Notes: a model not told the origin generated them from the sequence alone. A stretch of DNA of 64,000 nt from Siphonodentalium dalli (GCA_032622095.1 CP136067.1:126703030-126767029), one strand, 5' to 3'. Positions 11,654 through 23,940 are shown, counted from the stretch's first letter. Translations and numbers: made by a program.

Positions 11654-11729
11654 AATGGTGAAGCTACGCATCATATATACAGCAATACATAGCGCCCCCG
11701 ACATTTTCAAATTTTCTGGACCGCCACTG

Positions 11730-12160
11730 ACACTCGTGCCATTAGTTAAAAACAAAACTGGAACCTTCACGGATAAAAGCAACTATCGTCTGATTGCTAT
11801 CCCGGGTCCTTTCAAAAGTTCTAGAGATGTCGAAAGTGCATCATAATTTGAGTTCGTCGGACATCAATTCGGATTCTCTACGGAACCAATTCGACAGATG
11901 TGTGATTATTCACCTTAAAAGAAACCATTCGGCATTATATCTCAAATGACATCCCCGATTTTGTGTGATGTTGGACGCAAGGCAAATGCATACAATCGCG
12001 TTAATCGTGCAGAGTTATTCAATATTCTTCGAGATCAGAACGTTTCACCTGATAGTGTACGTTTGTTAAAATACCGCATGGTTCTAATATCAAACGCTCA
12101 ACGTTCGCTGCGGATCATCCTATTCATCAAACTGCCAACCACTCTGATGAGTTAAACAGG
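11730..12160 (+). pseudogene. Non-LTR retrotransposon RT relic, continuation of 4201-5268
   Basis: The frame opens with TLVPLVKNKTG and continues to TDKSNYRLIAI, the conserved RT motif 2 region. After frameshifts it shows HQFGFSTEPIRQM and then NRVNRAELFNIL, matching the QFGF and DRVNH-type segments that follow in this family. The catalytic FLDASKAFD block is garbled, so the protein is dead. The reading resumes exactly where the 5' relic stops at 5268, which ties the two pieces to one ancestral copy. Beyond 12160 the frame decays and I cannot follow the RT reliably. Confidence 0.7.
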
Positions 12161-13690
12161 GTCCAAATTATCCCGTGTTGATCAATTTTCATTGAACCGT
12201 GTGGATATGATCGAGTCATTATCGTCATTCGCCATGCTATCGCCAAGTTATTATGACAATCTGCGGACCGGGAGTGCACTATTGGTTGAATGTTCTTATC
12301 AAGCTATTTGGCTGACTCACTGATATGGATAATATGTGTCGTGATAACAGTGTACACAGTTTGATGCATCATGCTGTCAAATATAGGAGAACATTGTCGC
12401 CAAGTCATCGAGCACAGTTATTATGGGATCTGCTGTTTTCTTGAAGGTTTCAATCCCAACCAGCTGTTACTGATATATTGTCGTGATGTATGGATTCATC
12501 TAAAACAAAAACTGTGTTTAAAAGTGACTGGACAATTTCACGCCTTGTTGCCAATTAGTATGCCATTATGATGTTTTACTTTCGCATGTACATACATTTG
12601 ATTTTTAACTGTGATACATGTAGCTTTGTTCTTTTATGTCTTAAAAGGGGCATGCCGATTCATGTTTAAGAATGGTCGAAATTTGTATTACTCGTAACTG
12701 AATAGTGATGTATTGACATTTCAGCTATTACTAGTATTTTCCGGATTAAATTTCAGAGGCAGGTAACAAGTTTGATCCTCTGCAAACTGCAAAGTTTCAT
12801 AAGTATTGTATATCACTTTATGCATTGAGGATTTACATGTATGTTTCATCAAAACTATGATCGTAATAGAAGAATTAGATGTATTTTTCAGTTACGAACA
12901 ATACTAGTTTCGACCATTCCAAAACAGATGAATCCTATTGCCTACCAAATTAATAGGAAAAATTTCTGTTGACCCGTGAAAAATATCATTGGTCTGACCT
13001 TAAATAGTTACGGTCTTGATATTAATTAAACGGTGTTGAATAGTAAAAAAAAAATACAACGGTCTGACAGTTACTGGTTACAGTCTGCCAATAGCTTTAA
13101 CGGTTTTGTACCATGGAACATGCTACAGCCTGATCGTATGTTTAACGGTCCAAGGTTGGCAGCGATGTATGGTGCGACACCGTAAAAGCGACGGGTATTT
13201 TTTTTAACAGTGAACTGATGTTATTTCACGGGAACCCACCTCGAAGGCATGTGTTCCTTTAACAGAGGATCGAGTAGGTATGTGTATATATTCATGCCCT
13301 CAAATGTTTCATGCTTGTCTAGCAGTTGGAACAGGGATAGGACTGTTATTCTATTATCACGTATTCATTTGTGTTACAGTTTACATCAAATACATACATG
13401 TGCATACGCACATCAAATCTTACATTCTTAGAAATAACAATCCGTATAGGTCATTCGTGGTACCTATATGTCTTGTAGTGCCAAAGCCATATGTACCGAG
13501 AATAATTAGGTTATATATATTGATATAATACCTAAGCATTTGGTACTAACGGCGATTTCGGAACCAAATATTGACCCATGTGATTGCATCACGTGATGCA
13601 CGATACATTTGACGAAAACATGGCTGCGTTAGGCCACTTGAAGTGATTGAGTTTTTTTTAAAGTATATCAAAATGGACGGAAGACACAAA
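12161..13690. other. Decayed downstream region and ACGGT-word patch
   Basis: 12161-12580 probably includes the decayed end of the RT relic, but no motif is secure. 12980-13190 contains repeated ACGGTC/TTAACGGT words (four to five imperfect copies) around a poly-A run. The frames at 13249-13528 overlap one another and have no recognised domain. Confidence 0.4.
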
Positions 13691-14838
13691 CTAATAGCAG
13701 GCTTGCACATTTTATGTTGGAATCGCTCTCGGCCTCGGCTAACTTGCTGTAGCGTGTGCCCAATTAGGTACTTCGGTGAATGTCGGTTTTGGAGGACTTA
13801 TCTATCGTGTCTGCACCTACAGAGACCAACTGACTCGATGAACAGTGACCATATGCAGTGTGTCAGTGTGCCGTTAATGCGTGACACAGTGTCGTGATTA
13901 TAGTGGACGAAGTGGACTGCCTGTTGTAATTCTACTCAGCACGGATGTGTATGAACTGTGACGTGATCAGTTGATCAGGAGAACAATAACATTCGCTCTC
14001 TCGGCTTTAGATCACCGTCAGATGCGGACGCTTTTCTGACATCGCTGTTCCATCACGGAGACACCAACATACATTGACGGTGATATTGTTACCATCTTCT
14101 ATATCTTCGTACAATTAAACATCTCATTATTTTAAACACATCGCTGTCACTTCGGTACGTTTACCCCAAATTAATACAATTAGAACCTTGGTCCATCGCA
14201 GAAATCGTAGCCAAGGTTCTAACAGTACATTGTTATCTCGCTGGGGGTATTTCAGATTAGGGAAGTGAACTTCTCGGAAATTCATCAACATATCTTGTGT
14301 TTGTGAAATTGGACCTAACTTGCTTCTTAATAACCTGGAATATTGTTAGCACTGTGTGGATTATGTTTGTATGAACGGGACAAGATGTGGTAACCTCCGA
14401 AAATTAACGGGCGCTAATCATTTCAGTGAACTGAGACAGTCCAAATTCAAACAGCATGAGTCATTGAGTGCAGTGGGGTTACACTTGACATGCACGACAG
14501 TATTGTGAATTTCAAAAGACAGATCTATACTTACGTTTCACAAAATTAAAAACGGCACAATTAACACACAAGAGTCAACCACTGGTGACTAGGATTACGA
14601 GACATACAACAATGTAGAAATAAGTCAGAATTATGACGTCACAGATCAGTCATGACTCATGAGTCAGTCACAAGTTTGTTGGCTACAACGTACAAGTACC
14701 TGTACAAAGGACGATGGATCATATTCTTCAATTTTCATCGAAACGTGATTTGTGAACCATCTCGCCATGACATTTCGCCCAGTTACGGAGTCTGCTATTA
14801 TTTTGATCGAAACGCCGGTGACGCTGTGATATTGTTGT
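13690..14838 (-). repeat. Dispersed repeat, inverted relative to 50400-50885
   Basis: Three blocks (about 13705-13775, 14256-14410 and 14655-14838) are reverse complements of consecutive parts of 50400-50885. Shared words include TAGCGTGTGCCCAATTAGGT, AACGGGACAAGATGT and CAGTCTGC-type ends near TCGCCCAGTTA. Extra sequence between the blocks here is absent from the other copy, so this copy was expanded by insertions or the other was deleted. No coding capacity recognised. Confidence 0.7.
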
Positions 14839-14944
14839 GATATATTTACGGAATGACGGATAATCTCGGAGATACGAATCCAATTCTTGGACACACATTA
14901 TCACTGAATCAATCACAAGCTTTTAGTAACGTACTACAGCTATG

Positions 14945-15415
14945 CTCTAATTAATCGTCCCCTTTAACAAGGTTGTAGGGCGTTAATGACACCGGCTATA
15001 CCATACCGCCATTCAACCACGGGCAAGTGGTTGACATGTGGTAATCGCAGGTAATCTTTCTTCAGTACTATTAATAATAATTTGCGACTACTGTACTCTG
15101 CATTACTTTTTCACATGGCCACCTTACACCCAGTCCAGCTTTTCGTGAGCGCCATGCACCGTTCTAACTATACACAAAACAATATTTCAATTAATAATTT
15201 GTTTACGGTTTAATCAACATTCGAAGCTGTTCACTGACCGACATTCGCAACTCCATCATCAATGCAGCGTCAATCCATGCCAGAAATATACACTCTGTGG
15301 TGGTTATAATGCTGACTTTAAAACGGTACGAAGTTCGGCCATGGTAGGATTGATCATGGTTAATAGCATCAACAATATTGGTGGCCAACATCGTTAAGGG
15401 GGGAGTTAATTAGAG
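14945..15415. mobile_element. Candidate MITE with about 23-bp inverted ends
   Basis: CTCTAATTAATCG followed by TCCCCTTTAAC at 14945-14968 is the approximate reverse complement of 15393-15415. The similarity extends outward to GCTAWGCTCTAATTAA and inward to a GTTG motif. The length is about 470 bp. TTAA lies in both ends, so a piggyBac-like origin is possible but the target duplication is ambiguous. No ORF with a recognised motif. Confidence 0.5.
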
Positions 15416-15454
15416 CTTAGCCATATACATACATCTGACTCAATTTTGTAAAAA

Positions 15455-16010
15455 AAAAATTGATTTTTTCCCCAAAAAGATAATCTAATATGCATTTTGT
15501 ATTCTTCCGGGAGGCAGAAGTGAAAATAATGTATTAAGTGTGGAGATAATTAGTGTATACGGTAATTTCGTTCCGTCTTGGTTTAAAAACTGGCCTAATA
15601 ACCCAAGATGGCTGCCAATATGGTTGTGGGAATTGTGAAATTTCTAAGAACGCACGATTACTTGCCAAAATGGCTTAACTAACACAACGGCCGTTGATAA
15701 ACTGCTACAGTTTTGTGTAATATATATATCCCGCTCCATCGACTAGAACATTTCAGTGAAACCGGTGCACAAAGCACCTCCTGGTCCCAATTTTTGATTA
15801 AATATTTAATTAGTTCAGTCCAAAACTAATCGAAAACCTATTTTTGTCATCTTCTGGAAATGCATAAAGACAATAATGTAGTGTGGTGGATATAATTTGG
15901 TATGTACGATAATTTCATGACGTCGGCGGTTTCTACATGACATATTAACCCCAAGATGGCTGCCAATACGGTTGCCGGTATATGGATGGAAATTGTAAAA
16001 TCTGTCATGT
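15455..16010 (+). repeat. Left arm of second long inverted repeat
   Basis: Two tandem units, about 348 bp apart, each contain CCAAGATGGCTGCCAATA (near 15605 and 15953) and a GTGTATACGG- or GTATGTACGAT-like word. The arm is the diverged reverse complement of 18960-19500. It resembles the 6.7-kb element in having AAGATGGC-core units inside inverted arms. Confidence 0.7.
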
Positions 16011-18959
16011 CGCAAATTAGACCACCACCATCGCAATGCAATGTCTTATAAAAGCAATAGTCCTATTATATTCATATCATTTTACAATACTAGGACGTAA
16101 CAGTTCTATTAAAATGACAACCATATTGGTACCCACGAGTGAGAGGATCGACGAATTTTGCATTCATTCGCGCTCAAGTAAGATTTTTCTTCGAAATCGG
16201 TGGCATGTCGTGCAAATTATTTCACAATAAACATGATTGATTTAAGGCAGATGGCTGTCTGACTATCTTTGCGAAAATAATAAGGAATTATGTAGGTTAT
16301 ATTAAATTTAACACGACAATTAAGCATACTTGGCACTATCTATGGCTATTTGTAACAAAATGCGACCCAGCATAACATAACTAACCAATTAACCAATTCG
16401 GATATATATATCTCATCAAATAACTCCCATGTTGATACAAATCGTTATTTACCCTCTATCAACGAGGCGTGGTTACAAGAACGGAGCTACTGCTACATTG
16501 GATATCATGTATACCGTTCTAAAAGTAAGTATAAATGGATCCCATTGACCAATAGTAATTGCTGCCCAGTCCGCAGAGGACGTATCCAGCAAATTATCAA
16601 ACCGTCACATCATACAGGTTCGTTCAGCTTCATCATCACGCAATAGATTCGTTGGATTTTGTATTCTAACATTTACCGGATTATTTTCCATGACACATAT
16701 ATCGCACACAATGAGATGGAAACCAGGTTGATTTTCCTCTTGTAAATATTTTGTCAGCTGCTTAACGGGTGGGAGGTATTTGATTGTACTAGCAGGAGAT
16801 AAGTTGCAAAGAAAAGTCAAGGCTCTATGCGACATTTCCAACAACGAGAATACCAGCGATGTGGTAAATCACATAAAACTGTCAAACTATGTTCCTATAT
16901 ATTTCGATTGTATCTTTCTCTGTATAGTAGGGTAATGGAGTTTCTTGTCACCCAGTGTGCCTTCGCGATTTCCAGAGGTGACTGAACAATTTCTTGTAAG
17001 ACGAGGTACCCCAAATATGGACAGTTTTCCCATGCTAGATGAACACTCATATTACCCATATCTTTCTATGCTGATGAGTAGGCAGGATTACTTCTGGCAG
17101 GCTGAACTTTCAGAAAACAGCATATAGATCGGAGTATTGCATGGAGTTTTTTCGTGTAGGACTGCTACATTTTGGACTGTTGATATCCCAGTGTAAGTTT
17201 TAGCTCATTGTGACAACAAAATGAAAAGGACGACAATTGCAATTATTTCTAAACATGCCATACACAGGTTGATACCAGGAAGCGTATTATAACTTTCTAG
17301 ATAAGTCGCAAAATAATGCGGTTAGGGACTGCAGATGCCAGCGGGTCGTATGTCTGAAAACATACCATATTTTGATTATGATCGTTCGTGATTAAAGCAT
17401 TATAATTCCACCCACCGGTCATATCTAACGCCAGATATGTTACAGTTCAATTCATATGTATATTTGTCCCACTATGCGCGATGTGAGTGGACCGTGTGTA
17501 GTGTGTATCCTGATATTATATTGTGGTAGTGTTTGATGTGCAAATGGGTAAAACAAAATGGGATCACGAGTCTTGGTGTAATTTGTCGCTGCATCTCAGA
17601 AATGACATATAGCTACAACTTCTGTGCGGACCAGAATCTGATCTACGATAACTAATTCATAACAACTCCGAATGTGCTGAGCGAAATCAGTAACTGGACA
17701 CGATAGCCGTAGTTTAGTATTTACTGAACAGCGTGTGGGGAATACATGCATATGTCTTTGTTCAATCGGGACGATATGGAGACGAGGAATTATTCGCCAT
17801 ATTGTTTTCCGTCGGTGTTGCCTGTAAATACGAATATTGAATACAGCCCGACTGATACATTAATGGCATGGGTTTTACGTTTCAAATACCGATGGTACTT
17901 GCAACAGCAGCAGGTCTCCTGGTCTGAAATATGACCCGTTCAGATGTAGCATAACGTAGACAAGTTTACTTTTCCACCAAGTTGGAAACAACATTTGATA
18001 TTTCTGAAGGTTATCGCGTTCATATATTGCAAATAAACGGTCCTTCATGGCGAACTTGTTCAACAGAAACTGCATAATTAAGTTAGACACACAAGAGGGA
18101 TTCTCATTCTGGACATGACTATTCTTATGTTTATCACTGATCAGATAATTTTTCGGAAGATGCAAAATCTGAACTATTTTTGTACGACGAGCGCTATCTT
18201 TTTCTGAATCTCATCTTGTTTGGGTTGTTGGACACTAGTCAATGAAAGCGGCGATGGTGATTTAGGGTTTGGAAAAATTCACTCTGTGTTATCACGACCG
18301 TCTTCTGTGGGTCGAAACTATTGTACAGCAATTGTACAGTGTATATATAACATATTAATGGAGGCACTGACTCAGAATCAAAATCATTGCTTCAAATGTG
18401 GTTGCTTTAGTGAGTGTGAACAAATTATCATTTCTTATCGAAGCCGTCACGTATTTATCGGATGGTACAATGAGATGTTCCTTATCTCACATCTAGCTTT
18501 ACAATCGGTCCCTATGTTCGCACAATCAGGACTTCGATAATGGTACCCACGACATATCCACCCCATATGTACCATAATATCTGGTAGCACTTGGAATAAT
18601 ATTCATTGAGAAAGATTGACCTGACCTTCTATTGTCGGGTTTAAGTAATTTCACATTGATTATATCAAAGGTAACTGGCATAAATAACAATCAGGCATTC
18701 AATGTATTACTGTTACTCGGTTCTTCGTTTCATCTGTAAATACCTCGCTCAAATTGCCAACTATTTCAAGGGACACGGATTATTTGAGCACATATATTCA
18801 TGCATTCAAGATTCGTCAATAATGGGCACCATGCTGGAAGAAATTTTAAATAGAATTGCGCATCATGATGTCCCGGAGAAACGTGATACAATGAATATAA
18901 AACTTTGGGTTGTGTGAGACATCAGATGGCGGCAATGACGGCGATATAAGTGAAACATG
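16011..18959. other. Spacer between inverted arms, no gene recognised
   Basis: About 2.9 kb of AT-rich sequence. Open frames such as 16605-16844 minus, 17875-18165 minus and 18220-18540 plus are short and lack recognisable motifs. No transposase was identified, though this is where one would be expected if the flanking arms bound an element. Confidence 0.4.
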
Positions 18960-19500
18960 ACATAGTTCACCATTTATTCTGACCACCGTATTGGCAGCCA
19001 TCTTGGCGTTAGTAAGCCATTTTGTAATCAAACAATGACATTGGATTATCGTACACACCAAACATCTACGCCACGCTACATTCTGCGCTTTATGGCTTCC
19101 GATAAGATGCCAAAAATGGCTTTAGGTTATTTTTGGAGATTTTTGTTATCAAATTTTGTACCAGGAGGTGCATTGTGTAATATTGTTCGAGTTTGTAGAT
19201 CGGGATATATACCTTAAACTATAGTTTAGCAGTTCGTCAACGACCGCTTTGTAGGTTAAGTCATTTAAGCAAGTAATTGTGCGTTCTTACATATTTCCCA
19301 ATTTCCATATTGCGGCTGCGCTGCCATATTGGCAGCCATTTTGGGTTAGTATTTAATTTTTTAATCCAAGGCGGAATGAAGTTGCCGTATACACCAATTA
19401 TGTCCATCCTTACTAATATTTTTTTGTTTTGCCTTTCATGACCTAAAACAAATGTGTTTTATATCATTTTTTAGGAAAAATTCTTAAATTTATTAAAATT
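18960..19500 (-). repeat. Right arm of second long inverted repeat
   Basis: Reverse complement of 15455-16010. It includes TTGGCAGCCATCTTGG near 18992, CTCCTGGTA-type sequence near 19165 (opposite 15775), the AGTAATTGTGCGTTCTTA word near 19270 (opposite 15650) and TTGGCAGCCATTTTGGGTTA near 19330. Identity is clearly lower than in the 6.7-kb element, suggesting an older insertion. A third partial unit continues to about 19620 (ACGGCCGTTGTGTG). Confidence 0.65.
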
Positions 19501-19639
19501 TCGGTCTGGGGGTACATTATATATTGTTTCTACTTTAATGTTCGAGTTTGTAGACAGAAACTTATATATTAATACATTCTTTGGCAGACTCTCAACGGCC
19601 GTTGTGTGAATTAAGCCTAGTGACATGTAACCGTGAGTG

Positions 19640-20480
19640 CTGTGTGTCTTATACTACAGTATGGCGCATCTTAACTTTAGGGGGAGGGTTGATTTTTCTG
19701 CCTCTGATAAAAAATAATGCGGCATGCAGCGATAAATTATATATCAAAATATAGCCAATTGGCAGTAGTTTCCCATGGTAGAAAACAATGCGGCATACCC
19801 GTCTTACTGTATGATTTAAAAGAAACGAAAGACAACGCTTTGTGTGAATCGTCATATTTGTCTCACCCAAAATATTATTTGACGTCACATCACGTCATGA
19901 CTGCAATTCCGAGATTCAATAGTTACATGTATTACCCTACTCTGGTTATCGCATCATTCTCAGGTATCAAAATTAGACGAATATTTTTCTCAAAATGTGT
20001 GAAAATCCTCTGTCAATAATGTCCGCTTTGTTTTAAAAATGACCGAATTTTTCATCGTGTGCCTCAAGAAAACCACGCGGTGAGAAAAAAAGTTCGCCTA
20101 TCTGACAAATCCAACATACGGATTCCGAAAATATAGTATTTACGCTAACCAAAAATGTAGGTCTAATAAATTCCCTCTCGAGGCGACACCTATGTCCATA
20201 TTTGCCTGGCCTATGTAGGATAGAGCACTCCAAATACTTATGAAATTTCATTCAGCGAGCTTATATTCGGTTATCTCCCTTCTTGTGTCAAACGTATTAA
20301 CCAGTCGCACGCATCGCTCCATCTAGCACAATCACATATAAGTCCTCACACATAGTATAGTGATACTTGTATATAACGCATGCATATACAGTGACTACAT
20401 AAGCAACATGTTCCTGTATACCGGTACACCCTGTTCTCCCGAAACACGCACATTATTTGCTTATAATTCAACTGATTTTT
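19640..20480. other. No gene recognised
   Basis: Contains a TTTAGGGGGAGGGTTGA motif near 19675 that resembles GGGGGAGGGTTA near 6862. The frame 19717-20019 has no motif. Otherwise AT-rich and unassigned. Confidence 0.4.
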
Positions 20481-20486
20481 AAGTAG

Positions 20487-20590
20487 ATAATCTGCTTAGA
20501 TTTATCCCATTTTGTGTCGATAATGCGTTAAAAATGTGAAAAATTTAGTCACATTATCGACTGGAAATGAGGCGATTCTAAGCAGATTAT
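20487..20590. repeat. Double-stem hairpin
   Basis: The outer stem, ATAATCTGCTTAGA (20487-20500), pairs perfectly with 20577-20590. The inner stem, GTCGATAATG (20516-20525), pairs with CATTATCGAC (20552-20561). It could be a short foldback element or the core of an inverted-repeat transposon end; no gene nearby. Confidence 0.55.
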
Positions 20591-21860
20591 GTGCGGATAA
20601 TGACAAAAATAAGCCAACACGACATTTCTGGTGAACGCTCTTTAATATGTGTTTTCACTGTGGCCCGCGCAATAAAACGAACTAACGGATATGATCCATT
20701 AGCTGCTTATTTCAGAATCAAATAATCACAGTATGTACCTAATTCACATTATAGGTCGATTGTGTGCGTATTTGCCCGAGGATATGTTGCCCGGTAGGGT
20801 ATGGGCATCGGTGTTTGCTGTTTCTACCTACGTCTTGTTTCTGGAATTCGTTTGATGAATAAAGTTGAAAAATTCGGCACAAACACATCGGATGAAATAA
20901 AAACCGTATGGATGGCTTAGGAATTACTTGCGGAACGTATATGAGCATCTTTTTGTTATGTCATCGCGTTTAAGTACACGTTCGCGACAAATTTTTGTTC
21001 GAAAATATTGATTTCATAACTATGTCAAAGGCCTCTGAGCGAACAGGGAGATTTGACGACCCGATGACTAGTTTCCATTATGATATCTCGACTTCGATTC
21101 ATTCAATTTCACCGAGTTATATGTCAATTGAAAGGGAATGTTATTGCCAATAAGACACACCTGGTGATATGTTGGCTGCAATTATCGATTTCTATAATTT
21201 ATTAGAGTTTTGATAGTGGGTGTGGTTTTAGCCAAAGTCGATCATTGGAACCTTTACACTGGTATAGTCTATATTTGTATTTTAGTAATTTTTCCCAGGT
21301 GCGTAAAAACACACGACCTTTCCCGCCATGTGCATATCTATATCAGTACCATGATAACACACGTCACGGGTTACACGTACGTCTGTTTGGCTTATCCTAG
21401 CTAATATTGGGTGATGGTGCGACGATTTCCATCAGCTGTTCCTTTTTTTTGTCTATTTAAATTTTGCCAGTTTCAATTTGAGAATTAGCTTCGTGTTAAC
21501 TGACAAAGTATTCGTGCCGATTGCTGATTTAACGCAACATTAAGGAGCCGATGATTGATAGATGTTACGGTCTTCGTGCACTTACAGAGACTGTGTGCCT
21601 TTTTTAGCTTCTTTAATGACGTCAGATGTTTCCATTCTTGTGGCAAACTTTACCAGCACAGCTCTGGGTAATAATTACATCATTCTGCCGTCAATTTGAA
21701 TCTATGGTGGTCATATATTGCCAGTCATGTGCGCAATAGAGATATATTTTGGCATCAGTTGTACACCCCTTCATTGCGCAATCGTCTGATATGTCTCCTC
21801 TTCCTCCTCTATTTCAAAATGTTCTGCCCTGCCCATTGTTGTTCCAGGTCGTTCGTTTTA
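20591..21860. other. No gene recognised
   Basis: AT-rich sequence with short non-homologous frames only (20739-20948 minus, 21210-21404 plus). No repeat of note. Confidence 0.4.
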
Positions 21861-21867
21861 TTTTAAA

Positions 21868-21938
21868 GGCCACGGCATTCTCTTATATATGCGAGTCTTA
21901 CATAGGGAGCTTCGCATATATAAGAGAATACATTGGCC
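21868..21938. repeat. Hairpin, TATATA family
   Basis: GGCATTCTCTTATATATGCG at the left pairs with CGCATATATAAGAGAATAC at the right, leaving a short middle of CTTACATAGGGAG type. Same family as 1068-1136, with several substitutions. Confidence 0.8.
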
Positions 21939-21965
21939 TAACAATATTTACCTTGACGTTGCAAC

Positions 21966-22082
21966 CCAGTGCAGTCTATTATATATGCGAGTCTCGCTAT
22001 GGGAGACTCACATATATAAGAGAATGCACTGGCACAGTGTCTTTAATGATGCACTAGCGCAGCTTCCGATATGAAAGGGTTC
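21966..22082. repeat. Hairpin, TATATA family, with shared 3' tail
   Basis: The hairpin spans 21966-22032. It is followed by a tail (GCACTAGCGCAGCTTCC, then ATGAAAGGGTT) that recurs at 43973-44010 after another copy. This shows that the repeat unit is larger than the hairpin alone. The terminal AAAGGGTTCAA resembles the AAAGGGTTAA end of the TTAA-flanked MITE at 1433. Confidence 0.75.
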
Positions 22083-22880
22083 AATGCACGGGCGGCGTTC
22101 GTTGCAGAAATATTCATATTTATTCAAATCGCCATCAACAGAAGGAATATTAAAATATATATAGTTTTGTTCATATGCCTAACATTATCAGCGCGTAAAC
22201 AGTATATTGTCGTCAAGATGTACGATGGTGTAAGTAAACACAAGAGCCTGCTCGAATTACAGAAGTTGTGCTTCTGTTTACATGACACAGCGCAATTATA
22301 TTGGTTAATCACACACAAATTATATAAACGCTCTTTAGTATTTCCATATCAGGAAAACAGTAACAAATAACGCTCTTTTATGTTTACCATATCCGGATCT
22401 AAACAAAAGCCAGGAAACGTAACGTTTTTTGCGTTTGTTTACATAACAAAGGAAAACAAAGTGGCAATAACATACTGTTTATGACATATTATGATTGGTA
22501 ATACGAACACAGTATGTCTATATTTTTCTATTATTTCTGTTTATGGCGGTTTTTGACGGAGGTGAATATTTTAACAGCATACTCACCGCCAATACGGCCG
22601 TATCTTTAAGAAGTGCCACATCATCCATGTGGAGTTTCTGATCGTTACGTATCTTTTTCGTCTCATCTCATTGCCCTTTTCTAGAGATCATATCTCATTA
22701 TTCTTGCTTCCTTACTGTGGATTTCAATCATTTAGGACCCTAGTATGTTGGGTATATAAAACAACAATTGTAAAGAGACACTCTGGTAAAACTATCATAT
22801 TGATATAAGATTGAGTTGATAAAGACTGTGGAGACAATTGGATAAAAGATTAATTCTTTGCATATGTTAAAACATAAGAG
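22083..22880. other. No gene recognised
   Basis: AT-rich. Two similar words near 22330 and 22370 (CGCTCTTTAGTATTTCCATATC and a diverged copy, in part) suggest a small duplication. No domain in any frame. Confidence 0.4.
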
Positions 22881-22882
22881 CT

Positions 22883-23262
22883 TTATACAATGAGCTTGGT
22901 ATATATACATATACGTATATTTTTGTTTTGTTTTTTACAAGCATTCTCCATTTCGTTCAGTCTATTTTCTAGTGTTTTGACCGAGTTCATTATTTCAGTC
23001 TTTGTTCCTTCGATTCTCTGAAACACGATAGTACATGTAGTAGGAGAAACGTTGTGAATTATGCCATCAAAATACTCATTAGTCATAGTCGTGTTCAGTT
23101 TTATTATTATTGTGTCATGCTGTTGGGCGATATGTGATAGTTGTTGATATATGATAATCATTCTTGAAGGTGTGTTACCTGCGATCTCTTGCATTTCAGA
23201 TTTCTTTGTATTTGTCGTGTAATCGTCCAGATTTATTTTTAATTTTCCCTTTTTAATGTATG
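22883..23262 (-). pseudogene. Coiled-coil open frame, possibly a retrotransposon ORF1 fragment
   Basis: A minus-strand frame runs from about 23262 to 22883. The first half contains RMIIIYQQLSHIAQQHDTI. The second half has heptad-like spacing in TEIMNSVKTLENRLNEMENA, ending in a lysine-rich stretch, which suggests a coiled coil. Two-ORF non-LTR retrotransposons in this window also have coiled-coil ORF1 products, so an ORF1 remnant is the most economical reading. I see no direct residue match to the ORF1 copies at 28 kb or 38 kb. A short host-gene exon is an alternative. Confidence 0.3.
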
Positions 23263-23940
23263 TAAATGAAATTCTGTTCTACCTAAAAGTCTGACACAGC
23301 AGGTTACATCACCTCTGGTCGGTGCCCGACAATGAACGGCTAACTATATCGCTATTGCATAATTATATATGTACATCATTTAACCGCAAAAGTGGTATAT
23401 AACACACTTTATTCGGCGGCTCCATTCATTGTTTCGACCTATTATGTATTGACCGGGTCATCGTCAGGGGCGCTGGTCATTCTGTGAGTACCATGTGTAC
23501 TATCAAAAACTAGAAAAACTAGCAATATCAGCCGATCCCAGAACCAATCACTATGGCGATGGCCGCATGTGGATCATTCACAAGTGATAACAGCTGAGCC
23601 AAAATGTCCATTTCTGTGGCGAGACTTAGGTGGATTAACAAATATTAGGCTGTATCAGCTAAGCCAGGAATATACATCGCTCTATGGCGGGAATCTCAGG
23701 TGGATTAACCACAAACTTGAGTCACTGGCATCTTCACTTCACCGAGTCTATCACCAGAGATATGATCTTCGTACGTGGGCGAGTCTGGTGATCTCGCTCT
23801 TTTATTCTGTATCGTCCCATTCTTCGAAGTTCGCAGTTGGAAGAAACAAACAAGTGCATGTGTTACTTTTATCGCGAATATTTGTCATATGTGGGGAGCT
23901 GACACCGATATTATCATGAACGCTGTATGTGATGTAATGA
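23263..23940. other. No gene recognised
   Basis: The overlapping plus-strand frames at 23569-23919 and 23775-24242 lack recognisable motifs, and the latter runs through a dinucleotide repeat and a hairpin. Confidence 0.4.

Larger units (their letters stand above)
5269..11729. mobile_element. 6.46-kb insertion with hAT-like ends, splitting the RT relic
   Basis: The left end reads CAAGGGCAGATCCA followed by a run of G. The right end read inward on the minus strand is CAGTGGCGGTCCAGA, so the two ends align as inverted repeats of the CAGNGGCGGATCCA type seen in many hAT elements. The 8-mer TGACACTC occurs at both junctions (5262-5269 and 11728-11735). It could be an 8-bp target duplication, or a 5-bp ACACT duplication if the element strictly starts CA and ends TG. 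Removing the insertion rejoins the RT reading MIRVTL to VPLVKNKTG. No transposase was recognised inside. Most of the length is a second, inner element (6678-11653). Confidence 0.65.

Noticed and set aside
18220-18540. 106-residue plus-strand frame with several Cys residues
   Set aside because: Cys spacing does not form a zinc-finger pattern and no neighbouring piece extends it.
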